From Diadema setosum (taxonomy: Eukaryota > Echinodermata > Echinoidea > Diadematoida > Diadematidae): a stretch of DNA of 64,000 nucleotides. The position numbers were made by a program, and so were the translations under genes. The notes below the pieces were generated by a model. That model ran no database searches and was not told where the DNA came from. It saw nothing but the letters and a program-made list of their open reading frames with translations. Of this stretch, positions 48,601 through 57,223 are shown in pieces. How positions within the stretch are numbered: position 1 is the stretch's first letter; each line of letters opens with the position of its first letter. The stretch lies in assembly GCA_033980235.1 (NCBI GenBank), contig CM067064.1, positions 5,807,001-5,871,000 of the forward strand. Reading direction: 5' to 3'.

Positions 48601-49873
48601 GGTCTTGGCAAAAATCTTATAATCCACCGTTAACAATGAAATCGGTCTGTAATTCTTTAAATAAAAACTATCTTTGTCTTTTTTTGGAAGCAAACTTATA
48701 ACACCATTTCTTTGAGATTGGGACATTACACCCTTTTCCATTGAATAATTGAATGAATCCAGAAGCATATCAGAAATATCAGGCCAAAAAGTAGTATAAA
48801 ATTCTACAGGTAATCCATCTAAACCAGGAGTCTTATTACATTTCATGGATATAATAGTATCATAAATTTCCTTTTTACTTATGGGCTGTTCCAAAGAAAT
48901 CTTATAATTTTCACTTAATTTCGGAATATCAATATTGTCCAAAAAGGCATCATAATTATCAAATTGAGAATTATTATAATACAAATTTTGATAAAATTTA
49001 TGAATTTCATCTAAAACAGCAGAGTTATCACTTATAATGTCATCTTTTTCATTTTTTATCCTATGAATACATTTTTCCTCCCCAGATCTCTTTTCCAAAT
49101 TGCAAAAATACCTTGAACTTTTCTCACCCTCTTCCATCCATCGTATCCGAGAGCGAATCATAAGTCCTTTAGTTTCAATATCAAGAATTTTATCAAGATC
49201 GGCTTTTAGTTGATTCAACTGTTCAACGAGATTATTATTACTAGGAACACTATGAATTTGCAACTTAATGGCCTCTATTTTCTTAAGTAAAGTAGATTTC
49301 TCCTGATTCCTTTCTCTCTTTTTCCTAGCTCCATATTCCATACAGACTCCAGAGATAGTACACTTCAGGGCATCCCATATAGTGTTAGGGTTACATTGGG
49401 AGTTTTGATGAATAACCTTAAAATCATTTATTTTTTCTTTCACCATCTTAATTAGTACTCTACTTCGACTTATCTCCAGATTCCATAGTCATACATGAGC
49501 GTTCATTAATTCACGTTTTCATATTTTGCAAGATTTCACATACTGTTCTGCTTACCAGATTTCGGATCGTGGATATAAAGAAGCTCAACCAGCCACTTAA
49601 ACCTTCTGGTAATGACAGATTCCAAGCTCCCTGATCGACGCCACTCGTAGTGTGCTCATTTCCACTCGGAAACGATTCCTCGGCATCGTAAAATTCCTCC
49701 TCAGAGTCTAAACATGTGATGTGTCTTGACCGTTCGTGGTCACTGTTTGATGAGCAATTGGGTGTTTCGGGTGCATCGTAGTATATCTGGGAAGAGCTTG
49801 AGTTAGAACCCCACTTTCGCCAAAATGGCCTACTATCGTCTCTGGATTTCTTTTTCTTCTTGGACTTCGGCAT
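30394..49873 (-). CDS. Gene C: complete three-exon member of an uncharacterised family, 281 aa, introns expanded by transposons
   Basis: Exons on the minus strand: 49873-49556 (donor ctg|gtaagc), 43212-42909 (acceptor ctacag; donor g|gtaagc), 30617-30394 (acceptor catag). Lengths 318+304+224 are divisible by three. All donor and acceptor phases match gene B. Residues 1-106 come from exon 1 (PKSKKKKK basic start, IYYDAP, EEEFYDAEESF, a GWLSFF hydrophobic stretch). Exon 2 has SYRLISV, DVMILC and SVTDVPDALYD. Exon 3 has REKIAVIAHD, QPSTF and LEKFI. It is shorter than gene B because exon 1 lacks 31 charged residues and the C-terminus ends sooner. Introns are 6.3 and 12.3 kb, against 0.75 and 1.0 kb in gene B; the excess is transposon DNA. 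All three exons remain open, so the gene may still work if these introns are spliced. The role of the family is unknown. Confidence 0.65.
31801..34128 (+). mobile_element. Terminal-hairpin repeat family 2, nested
   Basis: Starts ATTAGGTGATCCGA. Ends in a (GAA)n tract, then GGTGATCCGAG-AGGATA-CTCGGATCACC and TAAT, a perfect 11-bp-stem hairpin whose arm copies the 5' end. The body repeats 'tatgacctttgacccc' and contains an internal 564-bp tandem duplication. Near 33490-33790 there are CG-rich runs (cgcgcgcg, gtacgcg). The frames are non-coding. Its plan matches family 1 (3095-4080, 35731-37072) although the sequences differ. Confidence 0.7.
31997..33050. repeat. Internal tandem duplication, period 564 bp
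   Basis: 'tgacctttgaccccactttg' at 31997 recurs at 32561. The following text (aagatggcatctgagcaaaa, gtgcaaaatatggg, gatacaggatgaaaca, ctcgataaaga) matches throughout with moderate divergence. It lies inside the family 2 terminal-hairpin element. Confidence 0.85.
35149..40828. mobile_element. Giant foldback element (TU-like) with long, internally repeated inverted arms
   Basis: 5.7 kb. Left end TGTAGGGCCCACT, right end AGTGGGCTCTACA, flanked by the 5-bp direct repeat TCCCG (35144-35148 and 40829-40833). Each arm has an outer block of short tandem units with the palindrome CGTCGACG (35213, 35254, 35295, 35342 on the left; about every 41-45 bp on the right). The inner block has roughly 200-bp units beginning GGGGCGGATCCAGGAATT: nine on the left (35403, 35640, 37162, 37362, 37554, 37750, 37957, 38167, 38396) and seven inverted on the right (38550 to 40530). 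Orientation flips near 38510. A family 1 element (35731-37072) interrupts the left arm, and about 560 bp of unrelated DNA (about 39815-40380) interrupts the right arm. No transposase. This arrangement is that of foldback elements such as sea-urchin TU and Drosophila FB. Confidence 0.85.
35731..37072 (+). mobile_element. Terminal-hairpin repeat family 1, copy 2, nested in the foldback
   Basis: Starts CTAGAAATGTCGC. Ends with a long (GACG)n tract (36942-37018), then the hairpin ATGCCTCCG..CGGAGGCAT (37032-37064) and an A-run. Repeated tgacctttgacc blocks lie near 36350, 36505, 36660 and 36805; part of this is a local tandem duplication (about 36500-36780). It interrupts a foldback unit, so it inserted later than the foldback. 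The Pro-Ser-Val-Arg open frame here comes from the GACG repeat. Confidence 0.8.
40829..42038. other. Gene C intron 2 sequence, no gene seen
   Basis: Contains a C-run near 41143-41157 and a (GGCT)n run near 41366-41396. No exon, domain or inverted-repeat element was identified. Confidence 0.4.
42039..42152 (+). repeat. tRNA-like SINE or tRNA pseudogene with T-tail
   Basis: GCTCGG...CCGAGT can pair as an acceptor stem; there is an A-box-like GGTCTAGTGGAGATGACG and a B-box GGTTCGAATTC. The anticodon arm is irregular, with no U before the putative anticodon. A long T-run (42128-42152) follows. I read it as a tRNA-derived retroposon head rather than a working tRNA. Confidence 0.5.
42909..43212 (-). 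CDS. Gene C exon 2
   Basis: 304 nt, exactly as long as gene B exon 2. Between the acceptor and the MTQS methionine the two copies differ by compensating 3-nt indels that keep the frame, which supports this stretch as coding. It encodes the first predicted beta strand (DVMILC) and the TDVPDALYD helix. Confidence 0.7.
43835..49453 (-). mobile_element. L1/Tx1-like LINE in gene C intron 1, 5'-truncated, 13-bp target duplication
   Basis: Flanked by the direct repeat AGTACTCTACTTC (43822-43834 and 49454-49466); gene B has one equivalent of this site at its matching position, without insertion. The 3' end (A-rich tail, T-run on +) lies at low coordinates. From 49446 the ORF2 has a pre-RT region (WMEEGEKSSRYFCNLEKRS), KTPGLDGLPVEFY, NYRPISLL, then is split by a second element (46008-48311) and resumes at QGCPISPYLFL, LLADDSTCFLDG (xADD active site) and a CSLCNK...HLFLHC zinc motif ending at 44172. 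The apurinic endonuclease is missing through 5' truncation. In the resumed part a TGA replaces the Arg codon expected before GI.QGCP, near 45973. Inactive. Confidence 0.9.
46008..48311 (+). mobile_element. RLE-type LINE (R2/NeSL/Hero-like group) nested in the L1-like LINE
   Basis: The + strand ORF runs 46041-47342 and continues one frame over at 47258-48115; a frameshift near 47270 separates the two. Part one begins at TEHVQMIWE and has VIWLDLANAYGSVPH, GIPMGCPVSPLLF and the FMDD active site. Part two has CRVCNKAKGSLEHILSAC (a CCHC knuckle) followed by LRPDMV...VELTVPWE...KLDRY, matching the PD-(D/E)xK-like restriction-type endonuclease of RLE retrotransposons. The N-terminal DNA-binding domain is lost by 5' truncation. 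It is much more GC-rich than the host LINE and lies in opposite orientation. A short ATTAT repeat (46003-46007 and 48312-48316) may be the target duplication. The exact clade was not determined. Confidence 0.85.
49556..49873 (-). CDS. Gene C exon 1
   Basis: Encodes residues 1-106 and starts with ATG. It is near identical to gene B exon 1 except for the missing 31-residue charged block and scattered substitutions. The 5' flank (to about 49975) also matches gene B and carries a (GA)n/(CAGA)n run just upstream of the ATG. Confidence 0.65.
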
Positions 49874-49897
49874 GTTTTACTGAATGGATTTTAAGAG

Positions 49898-49930
<33 letters not shown>

Positions 49931-49975
49931 GCAGTCCCGGTGATTTCAGCAAAGTTTTACAGCATTAAAGAAAAC

Positions 49976-50905
49976 AAATATATTGATTGATTTTACTCAC
50001 TCATTTATTGTACAATGCTCAAAATCATGCGCAAGATAACTTTTCATTAACAGCCAACATGTGTACAGATGCACGAACATGAATGAACCATTCGAATCAT
50101 CTTTCTTCATACCTCAAGATATGTTACACCAAAATATTTCTTCAATCATCGATTTCATAATAAGATATTTCAGTCGTGTTTATGATAATTAACAATTTCC
50201 TAATTTTGAACTCTGGTGATAAAAATTCTAAAAAATTTCCGACTGCTACGGTGAGAGACAAGATTATATACATAAGCGAAAATCAACACTCACATCGTTC
50301 CATAACAAACAGGAGCGAAGATACACAATATGAGACACAAGCACAAAAATACACGGGTTATACATTGAACAGGCATATTAGTATATGAATGAGATTTGCA
50401 GCTACGGAAATGTAAAAATACAGGCAAACAAATGGACAAATGTCACTAATTTGCATGAGAGCTGGTCATATACAGTCATGCAGGAAAATAACAAACATGT
50501 TTCGACGCAGTGATACCACTCACCGCATGAGGGCGCAGAATGTCAAACCAGAAATACACTTCTTACACCTATATACACACTAATTAACGAATGACCGTTG
50601 AAGGGGACCTGTTTCTTATATTACATAACAAACCAATGATATAGGCTCATATGTCAGCTGATTTTAGACAGCTTATTTTAATAAGTTTCAAAATGTATAC
50701 ACAACATTTGAAACTTTTTATTTCCTCATTGGAAATTTTGTGGTAGTCAGTTGGTTTTCAACATGATTGAAATATCATGCACTGACATTCTTGTTGAATT
50801 CTAAACTGTTCAACGCTTTCCTGTACAAGTTGCATATCGATAATCTTGAATGTATGCAGATGATCAATTGCAGTTGTTTGTTGATTTTTTTTTCATAGAG
50901 TTTAA
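49976..50905. other. Intergenic upstream of gene C, no gene seen
   Basis: AT-rich sequence where gene C's promoter would lie. I see no core promoter element I would defend. Confidence 0.4.
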
Positions 50906-51266
50906 GGGACGGTACAGTTTTGGTTGAGATGGGGATTCAGGTTTTAACTTTTTACGAGTGAAGACACCGATACGAAATACTAAATGGAATAAGAGGAGAA
51001 ATTAAAATGTTTATTTCAGGAAAATCGGTTTTGAAATGGTTGAGATATCCACTGAACAAAGTGGTCCTAGTAAAAGGAGGGTCACACCTTTATTACGACC
51101 ACTTTGTTTAGTTTTGAGTCTGGATACCTCAGCCATTTAAAAACAACAAATCAACTTTGAATTCATCTTAGAATAAAATGTTCTTTATATTTCATAAGTG
51201 ACTTCGCAATTATCTCGCAAGAAGTGAAAGCCTAAATCCCTATTTCAATTAACTGTACTATCCCGT
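50906..51266. mobile_element. Short TIR element at TTAA
   Basis: Ends GGGACGGTACAGTT and AACTGTACTATCCCG are inverted copies. Extended arms share 'gagatggggattcagg' with its diverged complement. TTAA lies on both sides (50902-50905 and 51267-51270), as for piggyBac or Kolobok insertions. Near the middle, 'aaagtggtcctagta' faces 'acgaccacttt', giving a hairpin. Non-coding. Confidence 0.65.
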
Positions 51267-51977
51267 TTAACAAGTCCGTTGCTATTATATATGGAAACTG
51301 TCAAAAATATATTTCGAACTATATGCTGACACAAAGTACTCATATATACATAAATATACATTTATTTTCTGCAAAAAAAAAAATCACTAAACGTTTTGTT
51401 TGTCAGATTTTCTCAGTAGTGTGTTGGCACATTTCCACATGAACGTATTTGTGAAGTATAAATCATTCACTTATTCGAATTAGAATTTTTGATCGCTGCG
51501 TGATTTGCGAACGATGGTGCATGTCGGGGGAAAAATGGCGAAGTCCAACATTCTGAAATTTGTTCTTCTCCGACTGTGTCCTGACGACGGAGGGCTGACC
51601 ATTCATATAATCTTCACTTAAAATGTTGTGTGAACAGTTGATGAGGGTGGCGTTATACCGTCCCAAAACTGATACGAGATGACCATACGAATATGGAATA
51701 TTCATTTTCTTCTAAGAAGTTAGCCCGATCATGGTCCAAAGTCAATCAACAGCCCAAGTAAGTATGATGCCCATATCGCTGACGGTTGAGAATAGAGAAG
51801 TTTACCCCAGGAAAAGTAACTATTGCCACCGCTCATGGAGTTGTTGCCAGATTTTATTCAGCTTCAATTTGTTTATATCAAATTAAGTTGATTACATAAT
51901 GCTTACAGGCTATAGATATGTCAATGATGCATTTCCAAGGGATCAGACATGAAAATTTAGTCCAAAGAGTAATGTGG

Positions 51978-52280
51978 ATTGAGTGAAGCAGCAACATTGA
52001 TAGAACACATCACTGAAAGTTTGAGGAAAATCGGACAATCGATGCAAAAGTTATTACTTTTTTCAAGTTTTGGTGTTGTAATGACTGGATAGGGAGACGA
52101 CTATAGTTTATGACGTCCTGTGTGGACAACAATACAATGTGTATAAAGAAAAAGAAGTCTCCTTATCCAATGGTTCCAACACTAAAAATTTTAACATTCA
52201 TATTTTTTTAATTGATTGTCCAATTTCCCTTACACTTTCACTGATGTGCTCTACTATAGTTGCGGCTTTCACTTAATCCA
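51978..52280. mobile_element. Short foldback element
   Basis: About 65 bp at 51978-52042 (starting 'ggattgagtgaag', ending 'atcggacaatc') is repeated in inverted orientation at 52215-52280 with about 80% identity by eye. A related single arm is at about 180-320. No coding capacity. The outer boundaries are not fixed. Confidence 0.7.
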
Positions 52281-52336
52281 CATTTCTCTTTGGGTTTTTG
52301 TTCCCTTTATTAGCTTTCATTAGGGCCTATATCAAA

Positions 52337-53464
52337 TGTGACCCTGCACCTCAAAACAAACAAAAAGTCGCCAGACATAAATTTTTAGTTAAGACCATAT
52401 TCTGAAAGAGCAGACTTTAAGCATTAAAACGATGTATAACTCAAATCAAATGGACTCTCCTAACCTATTTGAATATTGCATGGCTCGACACTAACTTTTT
52501 TGTTTGGTGGCCCGATGGGGCCACCAAAATGCTAAATTTCAAATTTTTGGTGGCCCGAGAGAAAAATTTGGTGTCCCGAAAAAAAACAATAAAAACCATT
52601 AAAAGTCAAATATTTAAGTTTTATGATAGTAAGAATTAGAAGTTGGACATATCTACTCATAAATAAACTTCAACAAACTTGCAACACTCACTCTCAGGCA
52701 CTCATTCAGTCCTTTTCATCCATCCTTTAAACAAATTTAACTGCTAATTTCCGGCGCAAAAAGTTACGAATTTACTGACATGCTTTTCAAAAAAAAATTG
52801 GTGGCCCGAGGCGGGCCACCAAATTTGCCCTTTTTTGAAATTTGGTGGCCCGACTTTCATTTTTGGTGGCCCCAGGCCACCGGGCCACCGTTAGTGTCGA
52901 GCCCTGAATATTGGAAAGAAAGCACAAACTTAGAAAGAGTGTGAACTGAGAAAAGAGGCTCTGAAGTAGAGTGTCTATTCAAGCGCTTAATCTTTACCAA
53001 ACCGTGCTGGCTGTGCGATGAATGGGATTTTAAAAAAGGAAGTAAACCACCAGAGTAACAACAATGAAGGGATTATCAGATTTAACTGAAATTAAGCATG
53101 CCTCATTCACACATTCTGTCCATAATTAATGCCAACATTCAAAGCAGTAGCACTATCCTTTCAAAAGTTATTAGAGTTGAAAGTGAAGAGTGTGGACAAG
53201 GTTTTTCAGAAATGAAAAAGGGATTCTAAAGACACACCTGATCACACTATTCTACCAAAAACGTTCTAGATAAACTGCTAAAAAAACACACTTTTCTGCC
53301 CGTTTTATGATACCAAATTTTAGCATAATGTAAAAGAAGACACGTTTTTTTCAGAAAATATGAAAAAGTCAAGTTCGGCTAGGTTGACCCATTTCACTTA
53401 TTTTCAGTCCTCACGCAAAATCAGTGTGTGCGACTTTATGTTCGTTTTGAGGTGCACGGTCACA
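52337..53464. mobile_element. TGTGACC-family TIR element, copy 3, carrying a hAT-like insertion
   Basis: Left end TGTGACCCTGCACCTC, right end GAGGTGCACGGTCACA, with 'aaaaagtcgcc' inside the left end. Removing 52479-52905 leaves an interior that matches copy 2 at 21322-21794 plus additional sequence. Non-coding. Confidence 0.8.
52479..52905. mobile_element. hAT-like MITE, 427 bp, with 7-8 bp target duplication
   Basis: Left end CATGGCTCGACACTAAC, right end GTTAGTGTCGAGCCCT(G). The direct repeat GAATATTG flanks it (52471-52478 and 52906-52913); the exact split (7 or 8 bp) depends on the assigned terminal base. Inside, 'ggtggcccga' and 'ccaccaaa' repeat in both orientations. CA...TG ends with an 8-bp duplication are characteristic of the hAT superfamily. 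Confidence 0.85.
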
Positions 53465-53984
53465 AATATCAAGATTTGACAACTGTTAAAATGTAACGAT
53501 CACGCCCGCTTATTCTTGAATTGCCCAGCAGATTCAAACATACTTTTTGAAAGATGCATGACAGCGAAATTGCAGTTTATAGGCACCTACCACTCGAACT
53601 AACATCAGAAATTGCATGTACGTATAGTGTAGAGTCACGCAAAAATACAAGAGTACACATGTAGGGACTACTGCTCAATACATATTTCACATATCACACA
53701 AGCATAGACCTATATTATGTCGTGTGATAAAGATAAATTTCTTGGTCACCAAAACAGCGATACACATTTTGGTGTATTTTGGAATGCGAAGGACAGGTGG
53801 ACGAGAGACTCATTGTATCTTAAGAAATTTTGTGTGATCGAGTCAATTGGTTTTGAACACTTTGAAATCTGAAGTGTGATTTATGTATGCCTGCCATGTC
53901 AACAGATATATAGGCCTACTGCTCCACGTACGTCCTTCCAGTAGAATTACACTGAAGAAGAGGAACATCGATATACAAGCCCCT
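53465..53984. other. Intergenic, no gene seen
   Basis: No exon, repeat unit or inverted repeat recognised before the palindromic repeat domain begins. Confidence 0.4.
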
Positions 53985-55922
53985 GGGAGCCGGGGGTGCT
54001 GGGGGTGCTGCAGCACCCCTGACTTTTTGAGCAGGGGGGCATAGCACCCCTGTGAAAAATAAAAGTTTGGGGTGCTTCTGCACCCCCAACTTATATCCTT
54101 TTACAGGGAAAATTGCTTGTTTTTTTTAATAGAAAATTGTCCAAATATCCCACTCAAAGTGTGCATCAGATTGCTGAATTTCACTTCTGAAAATGCGAAA
54201 TCTCCATAGCGTGGGAGGGGTATTCCCCTCCCACGCAGAACAAGCTTATAAGTGCAGACAACACTATTAAAGCATTTCTATTGTCCCTGGATATTTTGCT
54301 TTTCCTACTTTTCTATTGATTTTTTTTTTTTATATGCTATCTGAAGGGCTCACTAGATTGCGGAATTTCAAATCTAAAAATGCAGAAGTTCCCTCATTAG
54401 GGGGAGGGTACCCCCTTCAGGAGAGCATCGATGGAGGGGGCAGCATATCATTTTGACCCCCCCCCCCAGTAATTTCCAAGATGTGGATTTTTTTTTTCGA
54501 CACTGTCCCAATCTTCATACAACGTGTGCACCAGTCAATTCTAAAATGCGAAATCTCCCTTGTATTGGAGGGAAATACCCCTCTCACGATATTTTCCTTT
54601 CTATTCTAGAGTAATGCAAAAGCTCCCTCGTATGCAAAGGTGCGGGGCAGTTGCCATGATATTACCCCCCTCCAAATTATTTTCGGGATGTTGGAGATTT
54701 TCTTGCTTTTTGTGATAGAAAACTGTCCAAATATTTTACCGTGACTGTGCAAGGCATTGTTGCAGTTCAATTCTGAAAATATAATGCCTGGTGGGTTTCT
54801 AAGAAATACCCCCTTCCACATCCTCCCCCTTTGGTCCTTTCCCATAAGATTGGCATATCTCCGAATGATTTCTTTCATCAAAAGATCTGTCATTTCTGTT
54901 CAAAAAAATGCAAGATAAGTTTCCTCGTGTGGGAATATAATATCCTCCTTTCATTTATGCCCTAACCATTTCCCCGCTTAGTTCCCCTCCATACGTTCCA
55001 TAGACGTAGTAGTAGTAATACACTTCGTGGATTGATTATTTCCCTAATTCCACCAAAATGTGTTTGCGAGACTGTCAATTAGATTCTAAAAATGCCACAG
55101 TTTCCTCATAGTAAATAGCATCAATCCCGGAATAAAAATATTGGGTGGGAGCTATGCAAACACATCACTTTGCCCCCACCCTCCCAATCCCCCCCCCCCA
55201 AAAAAAAAAAAAAATCCCCACGATGTGGAAATTTTTTTTTGTTTTTAATAGAAATTGTCCAGATTTTTCGCCAAAAGTGCACAAGATCGTTTAATTTCAA
55301 TTCTGAAAATGGAAAGTGACCCTGGGAGGGATACCCCCCCCCCTTAGGCCAACTTCCATCCACTTAGTAGACTTTTGAGATCGACACTTTTTGAATATTT
55401 CATCAAAAAGTGCGCACCAGATTTGTCTCTTCAATTTAAACAAATCCAAAAGTTCCAAAATGTGGGAAGGGGATATTCTCTTTCAGTTTACCTTTATTCT
55501 CCTACTACATTTAGTATGCTTATGCTTCTTTGTTTGACAGTTTTTCAAATACTTCATCGTAAATGACTATTGTGTAGAGACAATATATTATTTTCATTTC
55601 AATCCTTAAAATACAAAGGCTCTCTCGAATGGGAGGGGTTAAAAGGGGACACCCCCTTCTGAAATCCTCCACCTCGTTGTATTAGCCTCCACCCCTTGCA
55701 TTGATTATGGCTACATTACATTACATATTAAATCAAAAGTGTGCGCCAGAAATTCCACATCTTTGAATCACAGTCAAAAAGATGCAAAAGCTCTCTCTTG
55801 TAAGAAGGGAATACATCCTTCCACATCCTTCCCCCGCTTGGTCTCCCTTCGTAGATGTCTTAATACACTTGTCTGATACAAATTCCAGGATATTCCACCA
55901 AGATTTTGCATCAGATCATTAA

Positions 55923-57165
55923 CCCGTTGAGGACGAGTCCCGAGTATACTTGGGCAGGGGTCTTAGTCTGGGTGCCAAAGCCACTTTTTGGGCCTAACCT
56001 TGTTTTACCGTCCACCCAATGTTTTTTGATGGTTTTACCCTATTTCGGGGGTGCTGAATCCGAATCTGGACGATGCAACTCTTGCATCCTTGAGGGTTTT
56101 GAGATATTCAAGATGGCCGCTAAAATGGCCGCAAAAACCGAAAATTCCCACGTATTTCCTTCTAAATGGTGTGAAATTGAAAATAATTGATGATACACCC
56201 TATTTGGAAGGTGCTGAATCCGAATCTGGATGATGCAACTCATGCATCCATGAAGTTTTTGAGATATTCAAGATGGCCGCCAAAATGGCCGCCAATTAAA
56301 ACCGGAAATTCCCATGTATTTCCTTCTAATTGGTGAGAAATTGAAAACAATTGATGGATCTACCCTTTTTCTAGAATGTTGAATCCGAGTCTGGGTGATG
56401 CAAACTTTGCATCCTTGAGGGTATTGAAATATTCAAGATGGCCGCCAAAATGGCCGCCAAAATGGCCGCCAAAATGGCCGCCAATTAAAACCGGAAATTT
56501 CTATGTATTAGCTTTTAAATGGTGAGAAATAGAAAACAATTGATGGTTTTACCCTATTTCGAGGGTGCTGAATCCGAATCTGGATGATGCACCTCGAGAT
56601 AGTCAGGATGGCCGCCAAAATGGCCGCCGAAACGGAAACTCTAATGTATTCCCTTCTTATAAATGGTGAGAAATTGATAACAATGGATGGCTTTACCCCA
56701 TTTTTTTTTTTTTTTTTTTTTTGACTGAAAGATTTCAAGTTTTCGTCATTGGCACAGTTTGAACTTGCTGTATATACAGTGAAACCAGCTCTACCGGATA
56801 TCTTTGAGTTGGTACGATACAAGTGTGCCAGCAATGAACCCTTCAAGACTACAGATGCGGTTGAATAATTGCAAGATTACAATGTTTCCTCTACTAATGG
56901 ATAAGTTTTGAACACTAACAACAAATGGACAAGACATGTTCATCTAAATCATATTTTGATAGTGATGCAAGAGAAGTGTACTGAAATTACCCAACATTAC
57001 CTGTCTTAAATCCATGAGCAGTTTTAATCTCTTCATCCATGAACACTCAAATTGGTTATTTGGTTTATATTGGTGGTCTTGATGACATTGTTGAAGACAC
57101 GAGTGGGACATTTTTATAGTTATGATTCAATTTTTTCTTCGATACGATGTAACATTATGTATGTG

Positions 57166-57223
<58 letters not shown>

